37,543 nucleotides of DNA from Myxococcales bacterium (lineage in GTDB: Bacteria > Myxococcota_A > Polyangia > Polyangiales > Polyangiaceae). Where the stretch lies: contig JAHFDY010000020.1 of NCBI GenBank assembly GCA_023248735.1, positions 1-37,543 of the forward strand, written 5' to 3'. The notes beneath the pieces are model-generated. The model saw only the letters and a list, made by a program, of their open reading frames with translations. It was not told the origin of the DNA and did no database searches. The stretch's first letter is position 1; every line of letters begins with the position of its first letter. The translations under genes and the position numbers were made by a program. Shown here in pieces: positions 17,326 through 26,292 of the stretch.

Positions 17326-18516
17326 ATGAGCTCATCTGTTGCAAGACGTTGGATCGTCGGTGGCCTGGTACTCGTTGCCAGCGGCGCGATTGCGTCCGCT
17401 GCACTCCAAGCGCGGAAACCGTCGGCGTCTCCAGCCCCATCTCCGCCCTCGTCGGTTGTCTTCCAGGTGCCCGGACCGGACGTTGACGCGGGCAAGCCAG
17501 GCGATCTGATTCAAGAACAGCCGCCTTGCGACGACGTTGTGAGAAAGGTAACCGAGGCGCTACGAAGCGAAGCCGAGCTAAGCCGCGACGCCCAAAATAA
17601 GTTGTTTACGCTCGCGCTTCGAGGCGTCGCCGATGCGCCATGGCGGGAGAAGGACTGTCCGCTGCGATTGTTCGAAGCGCTCAAGAGAGAGATGACTTGC
17701 GGCCTGAGCACCCAGGTCGTGGCATCGGCTTTGTTCGCCGGCGACCGTTTTGAAGTCGCCTGGCAGGCGGAGTTACTCGAGCAAGCGACCCCAAACTGTC
17801 AGGAGCCGATGCTTGTTGCGTCGCAGACTTCTTCGAAAACGAGCCTGCAGATTGTCAACGCGCTCCTGAAGCTCGCGAAAAGCGCAAAGGCCGAAGATGG
17901 TCCCATGCTCGCGTGGCTTTCTTTGGGGGCCCACGAAGGGGTCGCGCGCAAGGCTTCGCAGAAAGACGTGGTCAACATTGTTGACAAATCGATCGCTTCT
18001 GAGCTTGCACGCGCGAAGGATCAACACCGGATCGATCTGCTCGAAGCGGCGGGCAACGGTCCGTGTATCGGTTGCCGTCCCCAGGTGTTGGTAGCGTCGA
18101 CTGACCCGAGTCCGTATGTTCGTCGCGCAGCATTAGGGGCACTTCGCCTCTTTGAGGATGAGCCAGCCGTCGTTCGGATGTGCGTCGGTCTCGCGAAGGA
18201 CAGGACGCCCCTCGTTCGCGAGCATCTCGCTTGGGCCCTTCGTTGGACCGAGACCCACATTGAGAAGCGGGTCGACTGTCTCGAGAAAGCAGCACGGCAG
18301 GACGACGAGTCATCCGTACGCATGAGCTCAACGGGATCGCTCACTTACCTCTCCGAAGATCTGCAGGATGCGTACGATGCGATACTTGAGTTGCGTGAAG
18401 ACGGGCCGGAGGACGTCCAACGTGCTGTCGAGGATCACTTACGCGTGAGCGATGGGCCAGCCAAACCGGTGGCTCCTATCTTAGGGCTCGAAAAAGCCCG
18501 CGAAAGGCTGCGATGA
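17326..18516 (+). CDS. Membrane-anchored/secreted HEAT-like repeat protein
   Basis: N-terminal hydrophobic segment RRWIVGGLVLVASGAIASAALQA; helical repeats such as STDPSPYVRRAALGALRLFEDEPAVVRMCVGLAKDRTPLVREHLAWALRWTE. The ORF-track start at 17119 runs into the repeat element; ATG 17326 is preferred. Confidence 0.65.
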   Translation: MSSSVARRWIVGGLVLVASGAIASAALQARKPSASPAPSPPSSVVFQVPGPDVDAGKPGDLIQEQPPCDDVVRKVTEALRSEAELSRDAQNKLFTLALRGVADAPWREKDCPLRLFEALKREMTCGLSTQVVASALFAGDRFEVAWQAELLEQATPNCQEPMLVASQTSSKTSLQIVNALLKLAKSAKAEDGPMLAWLSLGAHEGVARKASQKDVVNIVDKSIASELARAKDQHRIDLLEAAGNGPCIGCRPQVLVASTDPSPYVRRAALGALRLFEDEPAVVRMCVGLAKDRTPLVREHLAWALRWTETHIEKRVDCLEKAARQDDESSVRMSSTGSLTYLSEDLQDAYDAILELREDGPEDVQRAVEDHLRVSDGPAKPVAPILGLEKARERLR

Positions 18517-20057
18517 AGCGTTTGGGACTGGCTGGAAAGTGGGTAAGCGGGCTCTCCCTCGTGTTTGCACTGGGTGTGGCAGAGGCCCCAGAGGCTTGGG
18601 CGAAGCGCAAGCTCAAGGTTCCCACGGAGCTGTCCGATCGATTGAAAGACCGCGCGGAGCACCTGACGCGAAAGGATGGACGTCAGGCAAGCACGCTCGA
18701 AGACGTTATCGACGATCTCGACGGTGACGAGTCGATCACGTTGCCGAACGGCAAAGTGATGACCACGCAGGAGTACACCGACATCGTCGGCGAAGCGCAT
18801 CGTGCCCACAACCTGCGGCTACTTCGCGACGACGACGTCGACTCCGACACGGCCAAAAAAGTTAAGGAGCAAGAGGACGACTACGAGCCAAGCGTCCTTT
18901 TGCTCAAGAAGAAGCACCGCAAGTCTTCCGCGAAGGCTGAGCAGCGCAAGGCCGTTCGTGCGAAGCGCAAGGCTGAGCGGTCGGCAAAGCAGGAAGCTGC
19001 GAAAGAGAAGCACGACGACAAGAAGGAAAAAGGGAAGCAAGAACGCGAAAAAAAGCGCCTCGCGAAAGGAAAGAAGCGCGACGAAAAGAGTGGCCAGAAT
19101 TTCAAGATGGGCGACAAGAGCCACAGCTCGGCCCTAGAGCAGATCGATGACACGCCAACGCCCGCAAATTGCACGGCCGAGACGTGCGATCCCGTTTCGG
19201 AAAAGAACGCGGTCAGCTGGAGCAAGGAGCTCGGCGACACGAAGATTCTTGCGGCTTACACTGGGTTCGACATCACTTCGCGGCACCCCGATGCTTACAC
19301 GTCCGGTTGCGAGATGGCTTGGGACAACGGGCTCTACTTCTTCAAGAAGAAGCACTCCATTCTCAAGTTCTCCGTCGGCGGCGAGGCCAATACCTCAACC
19401 AACGGCGTCAAAGGAAGCGCCGGCCTCTACCTTCTCGGGAAGTCGGTTTGGTCAAAGTCAGGGAGCTTTCAGAAGGCGAACCTAAGCCGCACCATTCGCA
19501 CGCCGAAGGTCGAGTTTACCTATTCGTTCTTCGGTGTGATCAATTTGACCGGTGCCATCGATGGTGGCGTCACCATCGGACTCCTTCCGACGAGCAGCCA
19601 AGAGAGTGATGACGATGGCGTTGAATGCAAGATCGTTGTGCGGCCTGGGCTGTCGACCGACGTAAATGGCACTCTTTCAGTTACAATTGGGATCAAGAAA
19701 TTCATGGAGCTGATCCAAGCGGGAATTGGTGTCGATGTCGTTCCGTTTGAAATCAGCCTGCCGACGTCTCTCGGCGTGGAGGTCAACGACAAGCCTCTCG
19801 CGGCGGACCTGCTGTTCAAGAGTGATCTCGACGTCGAGTTTCTCAAGGGTCGCTTCTACGTCTACTACAAGGTCGGCGATATCTGTCTTGGCAAGAAGGA
19901 CGCGAAAAGCGGAAAGCGTAAGGGCTGCCTTCTCGAGGACGTTTTCAAGATCAAGACTTACGGTGAGAAGACCTTCTACAAATCGAAGGCCGCGTATGTC
20001 TTCAAGCAAGAGCTCGCGAACATCGACCAGGCGCTGACATTTCGCAAAGAGAAGTAA
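18513..20057 (+). CDS. Secreted hypothetical protein with a Lys/Glu-rich coiled segment and C-terminal beta-rich region
   Basis: Signal MKRLGLAGKWVSGLSLVFALGVAEAPEAWA; segment KKHRKSSAKAEQRKAVRAKRKAERSAKQEAAKEKHDDKKEKGKQEREKKRLAKGKKRDEK. Start overlaps the upstream stop (ATGA). Confidence 0.75.
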   Translation: MKRLGLAGKWVSGLSLVFALGVAEAPEAWAKRKLKVPTELSDRLKDRAEHLTRKDGRQASTLEDVIDDLDGDESITLPNGKVMTTQEYTDIVGEAHRAHNLRLLRDDDVDSDTAKKVKEQEDDYEPSVLLLKKKHRKSSAKAEQRKAVRAKRKAERSAKQEAAKEKHDDKKEKGKQEREKKRLAKGKKRDEKSGQNFKMGDKSHSSALEQIDDTPTPANCTAETCDPVSEKNAVSWSKELGDTKILAAYTGFDITSRHPDAYTSGCEMAWDNGLYFFKKKHSILKFSVGGEANTSTNGVKGSAGLYLLGKSVWSKSGSFQKANLSRTIRTPKVEFTYSFFGVINLTGAIDGGVTIGLLPTSSQESDDDGVECKIVVRPGLSTDVNGTLSVTIGIKKFMELIQAGIGVDVVPFEISLPTSLGVEVNDKPLAADLLFKSDLDVEFLKGRFYVYYKVGDICLGKKDAKSGKRKGCLLEDVFKIKTYGEKTFYKSKAAYVFKQELANIDQALTFRKEK

Positions 20058-21074
20058 CTATCCCGTGAGTGCTGCTGCATTCGCCACGACAGCATGTGGA
20101 AGTCGCGTTTCGGCTTCGTCCAGAATGGTCAAGCAAGTGGATAAACTGTCTTCGACCAACAGGCGCTGCCTTAGAATGGCGGCGCCCGGTAGTCCTTTCA
20201 GATAGCCAGCGAGGTGCCGCCGCGTGACGCGCACGCCGTAGGGCTCGCCGCGCGCTTCTGCGTTGGCGACGAGATGTTCGCGGCACAATGCGATGCGCTC
20301 GAGGTGCGACGGCGGCGCGACCGCTTCGTTTCGATCGAGCAGTGCTCGCGCTTCGCGAAAAATCCATGGATGTTCAATGGCGCGTCGTCCCACCATGACC
20401 CCTTCGCACCCGGTCATCTCGATGGCGCGCTTGGCGTCTTCGGCAACCTTAACATCACCGTTTACAATGACAGGAATTTTGACGACTTCCTTTGCGCGCA
20501 ATGCCCACGACCAGTCTGCCGCGCCGCTGTGTCCCATCTGCGCGGTCCGGCAGTGAATCGTGAGTGCTTGGATGCCGGCGTCTTCGAGGCGGCGTGCGAG
20601 GTCGACGATCGGCATGTCTGACTCGGGGCCGTAGCCGATTCGCGTTTTGACAGTGACGGGCACCGAGACGCTCTCGACGACCATTTTGGCCATGGCGACC
20701 ATCGCGAGCGGATCACGAAGCCAGCCGGCACCCGCACCACGGCCCGCAATTTTCGGAACCCAGCATCCACAGTTAATGTCGAGGTAGAAGGGTTGCGCAG
20801 ACTCGGCGAAGCGTGCGGCTTCGGCGAGCCTCGTCGGATCGGACCCGTAGATCTGGATCGCGGTGAGCTGGTCATCCTCCGCGAGCGCAATTTTGCGTTT
20901 CGCGTTGCGGCAGCCTCGCAAAAGTCCCTCGACGTTCACGAACTCTGTCACCGTGATGGTTGCGCCGTACTTGCGGCAAAGGCGTCGGAACACCAAGTCG
21001 CTGACGTCCTCGAGGGGAGCCAAAATGACCGGCTTTTTGCGGATGAGCTCCTGAAATAACGCCGCGTTCATCAA
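20058..21074 (-). CDS. tRNA-dihydrouridine synthase (DusB-like)
   Basis: VILAPLEDVSDLVFRRLCRKYG, FYLDINCGCWVPKIAGRGAGAGWLRDP, VPVTVKTRIGY, ALTIHCRTAQMGHSGAADW, IPVIVNGDV, GVMVGRRAIEHPWIF. Confidence 0.92.
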   Translation of the reverse strand: MMNAALFQELIRKKPVILAPLEDVSDLVFRRLCRKYGATITVTEFVNVEGLLRGCRNAKRKIALAEDDQLTAIQIYGSDPTRLAEAARFAESAQPFYLDINCGCWVPKIAGRGAGAGWLRDPLAMVAMAKMVVESVSVPVTVKTRIGYGPESDMPIVDLARRLEDAGIQALTIHCRTAQMGHSGAADWSWALRAKEVVKIPVIVNGDVKVAEDAKRAIEMTGCEGVMVGRRAIEHPWIFREARALLDRNEAVAPPSHLERIALCREHLVANAEARGEPYGVRVTRRHLAGYLKGLPGAAILRQRLLVEDSLSTCLTILDEAETRLPHAVVANAAALTG

Positions 21075-21131
21075 CGTTCGCGCGGTCTAGCACGTTTCGC
21101 GCAGGAGGAACGGCAAGCGTTCGCGCCGCAG

Positions 21132-21605
21132 TCAGCGCCTGGTACCCATCGGCAGACCCATTTGAGCACGTCGACGCAATTGGTTAAGAACGTTGATGAT
21201 GGGTGCAGGGTTTTGCGTTGCATCTTCAAATGGGATGTCGCCCGTCGCGCACTCAAAAACGAACGTACGCAATTCGTAACGAACGTTGCGCAAATTGTCC
21301 CATGCGATGAAGCGCTCATCTCCGCGACTTGAGAGCATGACACCGTCGGTTCGCGCGGCGATGTAGCTCTCGTCGCGTAGGAGAACGTGCATGCCGACGA
21401 TCGCCGTCAGCGCGCCTCCAATCGTGCACCCAAAGCCAACGATCGCTGCTGCAACTTTTGCGTCGCGATTTTGATGGGTAAGAAAGCTGACGAATACGAT
21501 CACCGTACCCATGGCAAGGATGCTCAGGGCAACACCGAGGACCCGCTTCATCGATCCCGCGGCATTGCGACGAAAAAATGCGAGAACAAGAGGGGGGCGA
21601 TCCAT
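21132..21605 (-). CDS. Small membrane protein of unknown function (two predicted TM segments)
   Basis: VLGVALSILAMGTVIVFVSFL and AAAIVGFGCTIGGALTAIVGMHVLL hydrophobic stretches; start MDRPPLVL at 21605. Confidence 0.55.
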   Translation of the reverse strand: MDRPPLVLAFFRRNAAGSMKRVLGVALSILAMGTVIVFVSFLTHQNRDAKVAAAIVGFGCTIGGALTAIVGMHVLLRDESYIAARTDGVMLSSRGDERFIAWDNLRNVRYELRTFVFECATGDIPFEDATQNPAPIINVLNQLRRRAQMGLPMGTRR

Positions 21606-21618
21606 CGTCGTGAACCCG

Positions 21619-23292
21619 TTAGTTCGACTGTGCCGAGGCCCCAGCTTTCCCCGAGTTCCCGCTCGATAGTCCACCGGTGCCGCCAGCGCCTGCCGTCACT
21701 TGTTGGCCCGTCAGGCTGACCGTCGTGCCGCCGCTCTTGTACACGCCGTACGAAGGGCCACCCGCCCCGCCTCCGCCAGCGCCACCTTTTCCGCCGCTTC
21801 CGCCGGAGCCGCCCTTGCCACCGCTGCCGAGTTCGGCGGAACATGCGCTTCCGCCGCTTCCGCCGCTTCCGGGCGAGCCGCTCTTTCCACCGATTGCACC
21901 GGCACCACCCACGCCGCCCTTGGCGCTGCCGATGACGGCTTGCTCAAACACGACGCCAGTGGAACTCACGAGAAACGCGCCAAACGATCCTCCGCCTGCG
22001 GCGCCTGCCTTGCCACCTGTGCCGCCGCATCCACCGCCACCACCACCACCGCCGCCGTTGCCGTAACCATCATTGCAGAAGGTGCAGGTTTGCGATCCGC
22101 CACCACCGCCACCGCCACCGCCGCCGCCGTTCGCACCGCTGCCGCCGATGACGCCGCCCGCGCCCTCCCAAAAGAATGTCGTCGCTGACACCTTGCCTCC
22201 GTCGCCGCCCGCGCCGTTCGCGCCGTCGGTCCCAGTTGCACCCGTCGCGCCACTCGCGCCGTTGCCGCTCGGGTCACCGCTCGATCCGCCGCCGCCACCG
22301 CTTGCGCCTCCCGTGCCGGAGCCTCCTGCGTTTCCGCTGTTTGATCCGGGTGAGTCGCCGCCGCGCCCGCCGGAGCCGCCAGAACGCGAGCAACTTGACG
22401 TGCCGCCGGTGCCGCCTGGGGCGCCCGTCCCGTTTACGTCGCAGCTTCCCGAGCTGCCTGATCCGCCGTTGTTTGCGTCAGCGCCGTCGGTGCCGACCGT
22501 GCCGATCGCGCCCGAACCTCCTTGGCCCGCAGAGATGGAGATGTAACGCATCGTGAGCGCCGTGCACTTGTAGCAGTGCAGTCCATACGTCGACACGGAG
22601 CTCTTCGATGCACCGTCAACTGTCTGGACGACCAGGCGCTCGACCGTCGTCGGGGTTGTAATGTTGACGCCGCGCATCGCGATGAGCGAGGTGTCGACGG
22701 CGACGTCTTGAATCACGATCGGAAACGTATCGGCCGTGCGCTTCCATCCCGGGTAAATGTAACCTCCGTAGAGCGATATACCGCCGATGAGTACGACCGT
22801 CTCTTTGTAGGTTCCTTGCGACACGTACACTTGGCTCTTATTGCTCGTCTTGGCAAGCGCGAGCGCGGCGCTGATGGTGAGCATCGGAGACGATGGAGTG
22901 CCAGCATTTGTGTCGTTTCCGGTCACGGCCACGAAGATTGCGTCGTTCGCGTTTCCGTCGACGCCGTCGCAATTTGAGTCGACGAAATTATCGTCCGGCA
23001 TGTCGGTCGCAACGCATCCCCCGTCGGGAGGAATCACATCCGCGTTTACGTCGAGCGGGGCATCGATCTTCGCCGAGTCGCCACCGCCAGCGCCGTCCGC
23101 CAACGAGGTCGCGTCGCCACCTTTTGCGTCGCTCGTTGCATCGCCCATTGAAGTCGCATCTGATAAAGAATCTTGACCATCCGGTGGCTCCCACGTCTCG
23201 TTCGCTTCGGCGCATCCCCCTGCGGTTGACGCAAGCGAAGACGAAACGAGCATCAAGCAAGAGACCGTCGCACGGCGAGCAGCGAGGCGCAT
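21619..23292 (-). CDS. Secreted glycine-rich (PGRS-like) lipoprotein with an N-terminal DUF1565/beta-helix-like region
   Basis: Signal MRLAARRATVSCLMLVSSSLASTAGGCAEAN; AIFVAVTGNDTNAGTPSSPMLTISAALALA...VYVSQGTYKETVVLIGGISLYGGY; then about 290 residues of Gly/Ser-rich sequence. Confidence 0.8.
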   Translation of the reverse strand: MRLAARRATVSCLMLVSSSLASTAGGCAEANETWEPPDGQDSLSDATSMGDATSDAKGGDATSLADGAGGGDSAKIDAPLDVNADVIPPDGGCVATDMPDDNFVDSNCDGVDGNANDAIFVAVTGNDTNAGTPSSPMLTISAALALAKTSNKSQVYVSQGTYKETVVLIGGISLYGGYIYPGWKRTADTFPIVIQDVAVDTSLIAMRGVNITTPTTVERLVVQTVDGASKSSVSTYGLHCYKCTALTMRYISISAGQGGSGAIGTVGTDGADANNGGSGSSGSCDVNGTGAPGGTGGTSSCSRSGGSGGRGGDSPGSNSGNAGGSGTGGASGGGGGSSGDPSGNGASGATGATGTDGANGAGGDGGKVSATTFFWEGAGGVIGGSGANGGGGGGGGGGGSQTCTFCNDGYGNGGGGGGGGGCGGTGGKAGAAGGGSFGAFLVSSTGVVFEQAVIGSAKGGVGGAGAIGGKSGSPGSGGSGGSACSAELGSGGKGGSGGSGGKGGAGGGGAGGPSYGVYKSGGTTVSLTGQQVTAGAGGTGGLSSGNSGKAGASAQSN

Positions 23293-23335
23293 TGCGGAAG
23301 GATATCCCGCCGAAGCGCTTGGCGAAATGTCTGCC

Positions 23336-24862
23336 CTATTTTGAGGGCGCACTCAACAGGGCGCCGAGGTAGGCAACTTCCGGTCCGAGTAGTTCCTGAA
23401 GTGCAGTGAACGCGGCCTGGGGCGCCTTGTCGCGCGCGATGTAGGCGCACCGCGATGCTTCCTCGCCGTTGTACTTTGCGAGCTGGCAGTATTGATCGAA
23501 GTAGGCCGTACTCATCTTGTTCGCCAGCTCGACGACGAACGCGTCATTGTGCCTTCGTGCCCACGCCTCGCGCGCGGGAAATGTCGGGGAGGATGGGTAC
23601 ACGTCCGCTGCTGCGAACGTGACGTTGTGCCTATACCCGCTGATCATCTCGGCGCGGTTGAGTTCGTGCGTCATTTCGGCACCGCCGGTGACCAATTGCA
23701 AGCGCACGGCGACTCGATTTCCGTAGTTGTAGTCCTCTTGGCTCGCCTGGTACTGGAAGACCCGAGGAACGCTTCGGTATCGCGTGACCTTCCTTTGCTT
23801 GTCGCGATATTTGGTCACGGTGCGGTACTTGGTGACCGTGCGGTACTCCGTCCGGGGGACCCCGTTCGAATACGTCGTGTACGGTTCACTGTCAGAGTAA
23901 GGCTCGCTCTCAGTGTAGGCCTCCTGGTAAGTCTCGTACGCCGTGTAAGGCACTTGCTCGATCCAGTCTTTCGACAAGGTCACCGGGTGGGCGTTCCAGT
24001 TGATCGATGCGTTGCCTGACAGCACGCCGGCAGCCGCGTGGGGTGCGTTGGGCCAGTACCACACGCTCTTTTCGAAGGCCGCGCGGATCGCTTGCTTCAG
24101 CTGCTCGCTTTCGGCCGGCGTGGCCCCGTTGATTTCACCCGTAATGTTGAGGGCAGCGTGGGCGTGCGGCAGCGGCGGCAGGAACGCCAAATGAGCGCCC
24201 CAATGAGCGCAATAAGCTTCGACCATGTACGCGGTGTACGGCGTCGTTGTGAACGCACGTTTGCCGAGCGTGTTGCAGCGGGCGACGCCAATATCGTTAA
24301 ACTTCTTGACCTTTTCGGCCTTCCACTCCGAGAAGGCAGCATAGTTCAGTAACTTGACATTCTTGCTGATCAGCTCCTCTGCGATCAGGGCTCCGGTTGC
24401 GAGCGAATCTTCGAATTGCTGATCGAGGTACTTTTTTGCCGCGGCGATTTCGGAGTCGACACTGTCCCTCAGCGCGCCTTCCAGCTTGTACTTCCACTTG
24501 TCGAGGCGGCTCACAAGGACGGCGAGCTCGTCGATCGCGGCCGGGTCCTCCTTGGCTTCGCGGTGTTTGCGAATGGCGGAGATCGACGTCACGATCGCGT
24601 TCTGTTGCGCGGCCGCGCGTAGGGTCTTGACCTCCTGGTCTTCGGGGCTCTCCGCCAGAATTTGGTCATAGAGAGCCACCGCATCCGCGTACCGACCCTG
24701 CTTGACGAAATCGGCAGCTCGGCTTCGCAGCGTGGCGCACGCGATGAGCACAGAGGATGCGACCGCGATCACCACCATGCGAAGAGAAGGGGAGGAGAGC
24801 AGGGCGGGTGACTGCGGTGACATCCGACCTGATAGACGAGTTTCGACGGCAAGTTCCTTCAT
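23336..24862 (-). CDS. Lipoprotein with an N-terminal TPR-like region and a Tyr-rich repeat segment
   Basis: Signal ending MVVIAVASSVLIACATL; AADFVKQGRYADAVALYDQILAESPEDQEVKTLRAA (TPR-like); PYTAYETYQEAYTESEPYSDSEPYTTYSNGVPRTEYRTVTKYRTVTKYRDKQRKVTRYRSVPRV. Confidence 0.7.
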   Translation of the reverse strand: MKELAVETRLSGRMSPQSPALLSSPSLRMVVIAVASSVLIACATLRSRAADFVKQGRYADAVALYDQILAESPEDQEVKTLRAAAQQNAIVTSISAIRKHREAKEDPAAIDELAVLVSRLDKWKYKLEGALRDSVDSEIAAAKKYLDQQFEDSLATGALIAEELISKNVKLLNYAAFSEWKAEKVKKFNDIGVARCNTLGKRAFTTTPYTAYMVEAYCAHWGAHLAFLPPLPHAHAALNITGEINGATPAESEQLKQAIRAAFEKSVWYWPNAPHAAAGVLSGNASINWNAHPVTLSKDWIEQVPYTAYETYQEAYTESEPYSDSEPYTTYSNGVPRTEYRTVTKYRTVTKYRDKQRKVTRYRSVPRVFQYQASQEDYNYGNRVAVRLQLVTGGAEMTHELNRAEMISGYRHNVTFAAADVYPSSPTFPAREAWARRHNDAFVVELANKMSTAYFDQYCQLAKYNGEEASRCAYIARDKAPQAAFTALQELLGPEVAYLGALLSAPSK

Positions 24863-24936
24863 GGACCGCGCATAATTGCGCCATCGTAATCCAGGCGCCA
24901 GCCCCTTCTGTCGCGTTTCACGACTTATGCGCAAGC

Positions 24937-26172
24937 TTAACGTCCCTTGGGTACCCACGGTCTCGGCTGCTCCACGGGTCGCCCAAGTGAACGCGCTACC
25001 TTTTCACGCAGTACCCCGAGTTGCTGCCGTAGAGGCACGATCCACTCTGCACTCACCGTGGCCTTGCGTTCCTTGTTCGCTCGTACGGTGTGCCACTTCG
25101 ATAGCCCAAGGCGCGCTGCCGCGCGAATGAACTCTCGCCCCACGCCACCGCCATATCTAAATGTAGCCGTGAATGTTCCAAATGCAGACGTGGTCATGTC
25201 GAGTTCAAATGGCGTCATGTAGCCGAGGAGCACTTCGTCCTTCAAATTTTCGCGAATGATGCGGCCCTTGCGGCGCACCAGCAGAATGATGATCACTAAG
25301 AAAGTGAGCACGACGAGGATCCAAAGCGGCAACATCACGATCACGAGCATGTTCGAGATCGTCGCGGCGAAGTTCCAGACGAAGTGTAAGAACGCGGCCG
25401 CAAAGTAGCCACCAATGGGCCCAAGCCACTTCCACGCTCCCGAACGTTCACGCGCGAGCCCAAAGCCAATTCCGGTCATCGACGTGTAAAGCGGATGCCC
25501 CCAGGGTGAGAGGATGCCCCGCATGACGATTGTGGCGACGAGTACACCTTCTTGACGACCTTCATCCTGCCAAGCGCGCGCGTAGTAGACAATGTTCTCG
25601 ATGGCTGCAAACCCCAGGGCCACAAAGGTCGCGTAGATGATTCCGTCGACCACGCCGTCGAACTCACGCTTCAAGAAATAGAACATGGCAAAGAGCGCGA
25701 GCCCTTTCCAAAACTCCTCCACGAGGGGCGCAGACACGCATGCTCCGATGAATCTGCCGAAGTTGCGTCCGCCGATCTCTGTGCCTACCGCACCCACGAT
25801 CGTATTGATGAGCCCTGAAAAACCTATCGCGGCGATGCCGCCCCAAGCCAATACGAGCGCGAGCGCCCACCAGGGTTCCGGATCGTATCGATCGAGGATC
25901 CAAGGGATCCATAGATAGATCATCAACGGTGGCAAGGCGCAGACGGCGCCGATCCCCATGGCTTCAAGCTCGCCATGGGTGCCCGTAAGCGCCGGGATGA
26001 TGAAGAGCAATAGGATAAGAACCGCACCACCAAGCATGAAGAGCGAGTAGAAACCGATGCCCACAACGCGACGTGTTTCTTCGCTGCTCCGCGCGCGGCT
26101 CTTCACCGGTTGTGCCGGCGGTTGGTACTGACTCGGATACGGCCCTTCTGGTGGTGGATACCCTTGCATCAA
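24937..26172 (-). CDS. PrsW-family intramembrane metalloprotease
   Basis: Multi-pass protein with PLVEEFWKGLALFAMF (EExxK), ALGFAAIENIVYY (FxxxEN) and SPWGHPLYTSMTGIGFG. Confidence 0.85.
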   Translation of the reverse strand: MMQGYPPPEGPYPSQYQPPAQPVKSRARSSEETRRVVGIGFYSLFMLGGAVLILLLFIIPALTGTHGELEAMGIGAVCALPPLMIYLWIPWILDRYDPEPWWALALVLAWGGIAAIGFSGLINTIVGAVGTEIGGRNFGRFIGACVSAPLVEEFWKGLALFAMFYFLKREFDGVVDGIIYATFVALGFAAIENIVYYARAWQDEGRQEGVLVATIVMRGILSPWGHPLYTSMTGIGFGLARERSGAWKWLGPIGGYFAAAFLHFVWNFAATISNMLVIVMLPLWILVVLTFLVIIILLVRRKGRIIRENLKDEVLLGYMTPFELDMTTSAFGTFTATFRYGGGVGREFIRAAARLGLSKWHTVRANKERKATVSAEWIVPLRQQLGVLREKVARSLGRPVEQPRPWVPKGR

Positions 26173-26292
26173 AAGTGCCCGTCGTGTCGCGACATTCTGC
26201 AGCTCGCCATTGTGATAGCGAGCGTATCAGCTGAGACTTTCTCGCAACATCGCTCTCTTGTTGGGCGAGCTCAGTGGTGCGACGCTCCGCTC

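Noticed and set aside
21680-22520. Possible CRISPR-like or tandem-repeat array
   Set aside because: Repeats are short, irregular codon-level Gly/Ser repeats within an open frame, with no constant repeat-spacer structure and no cas genes nearby.
21677-22546. Long plus-strand Pro-rich ORFs (129, 162, 157 and 126 aa) with PPPPP tracts
   Set aside because: They are the antisense of the Gly-rich lipoprotein; GGC/GGT-rich sense codons read as Pro/Ala in reverse. No RBS, signal or domain evidence.
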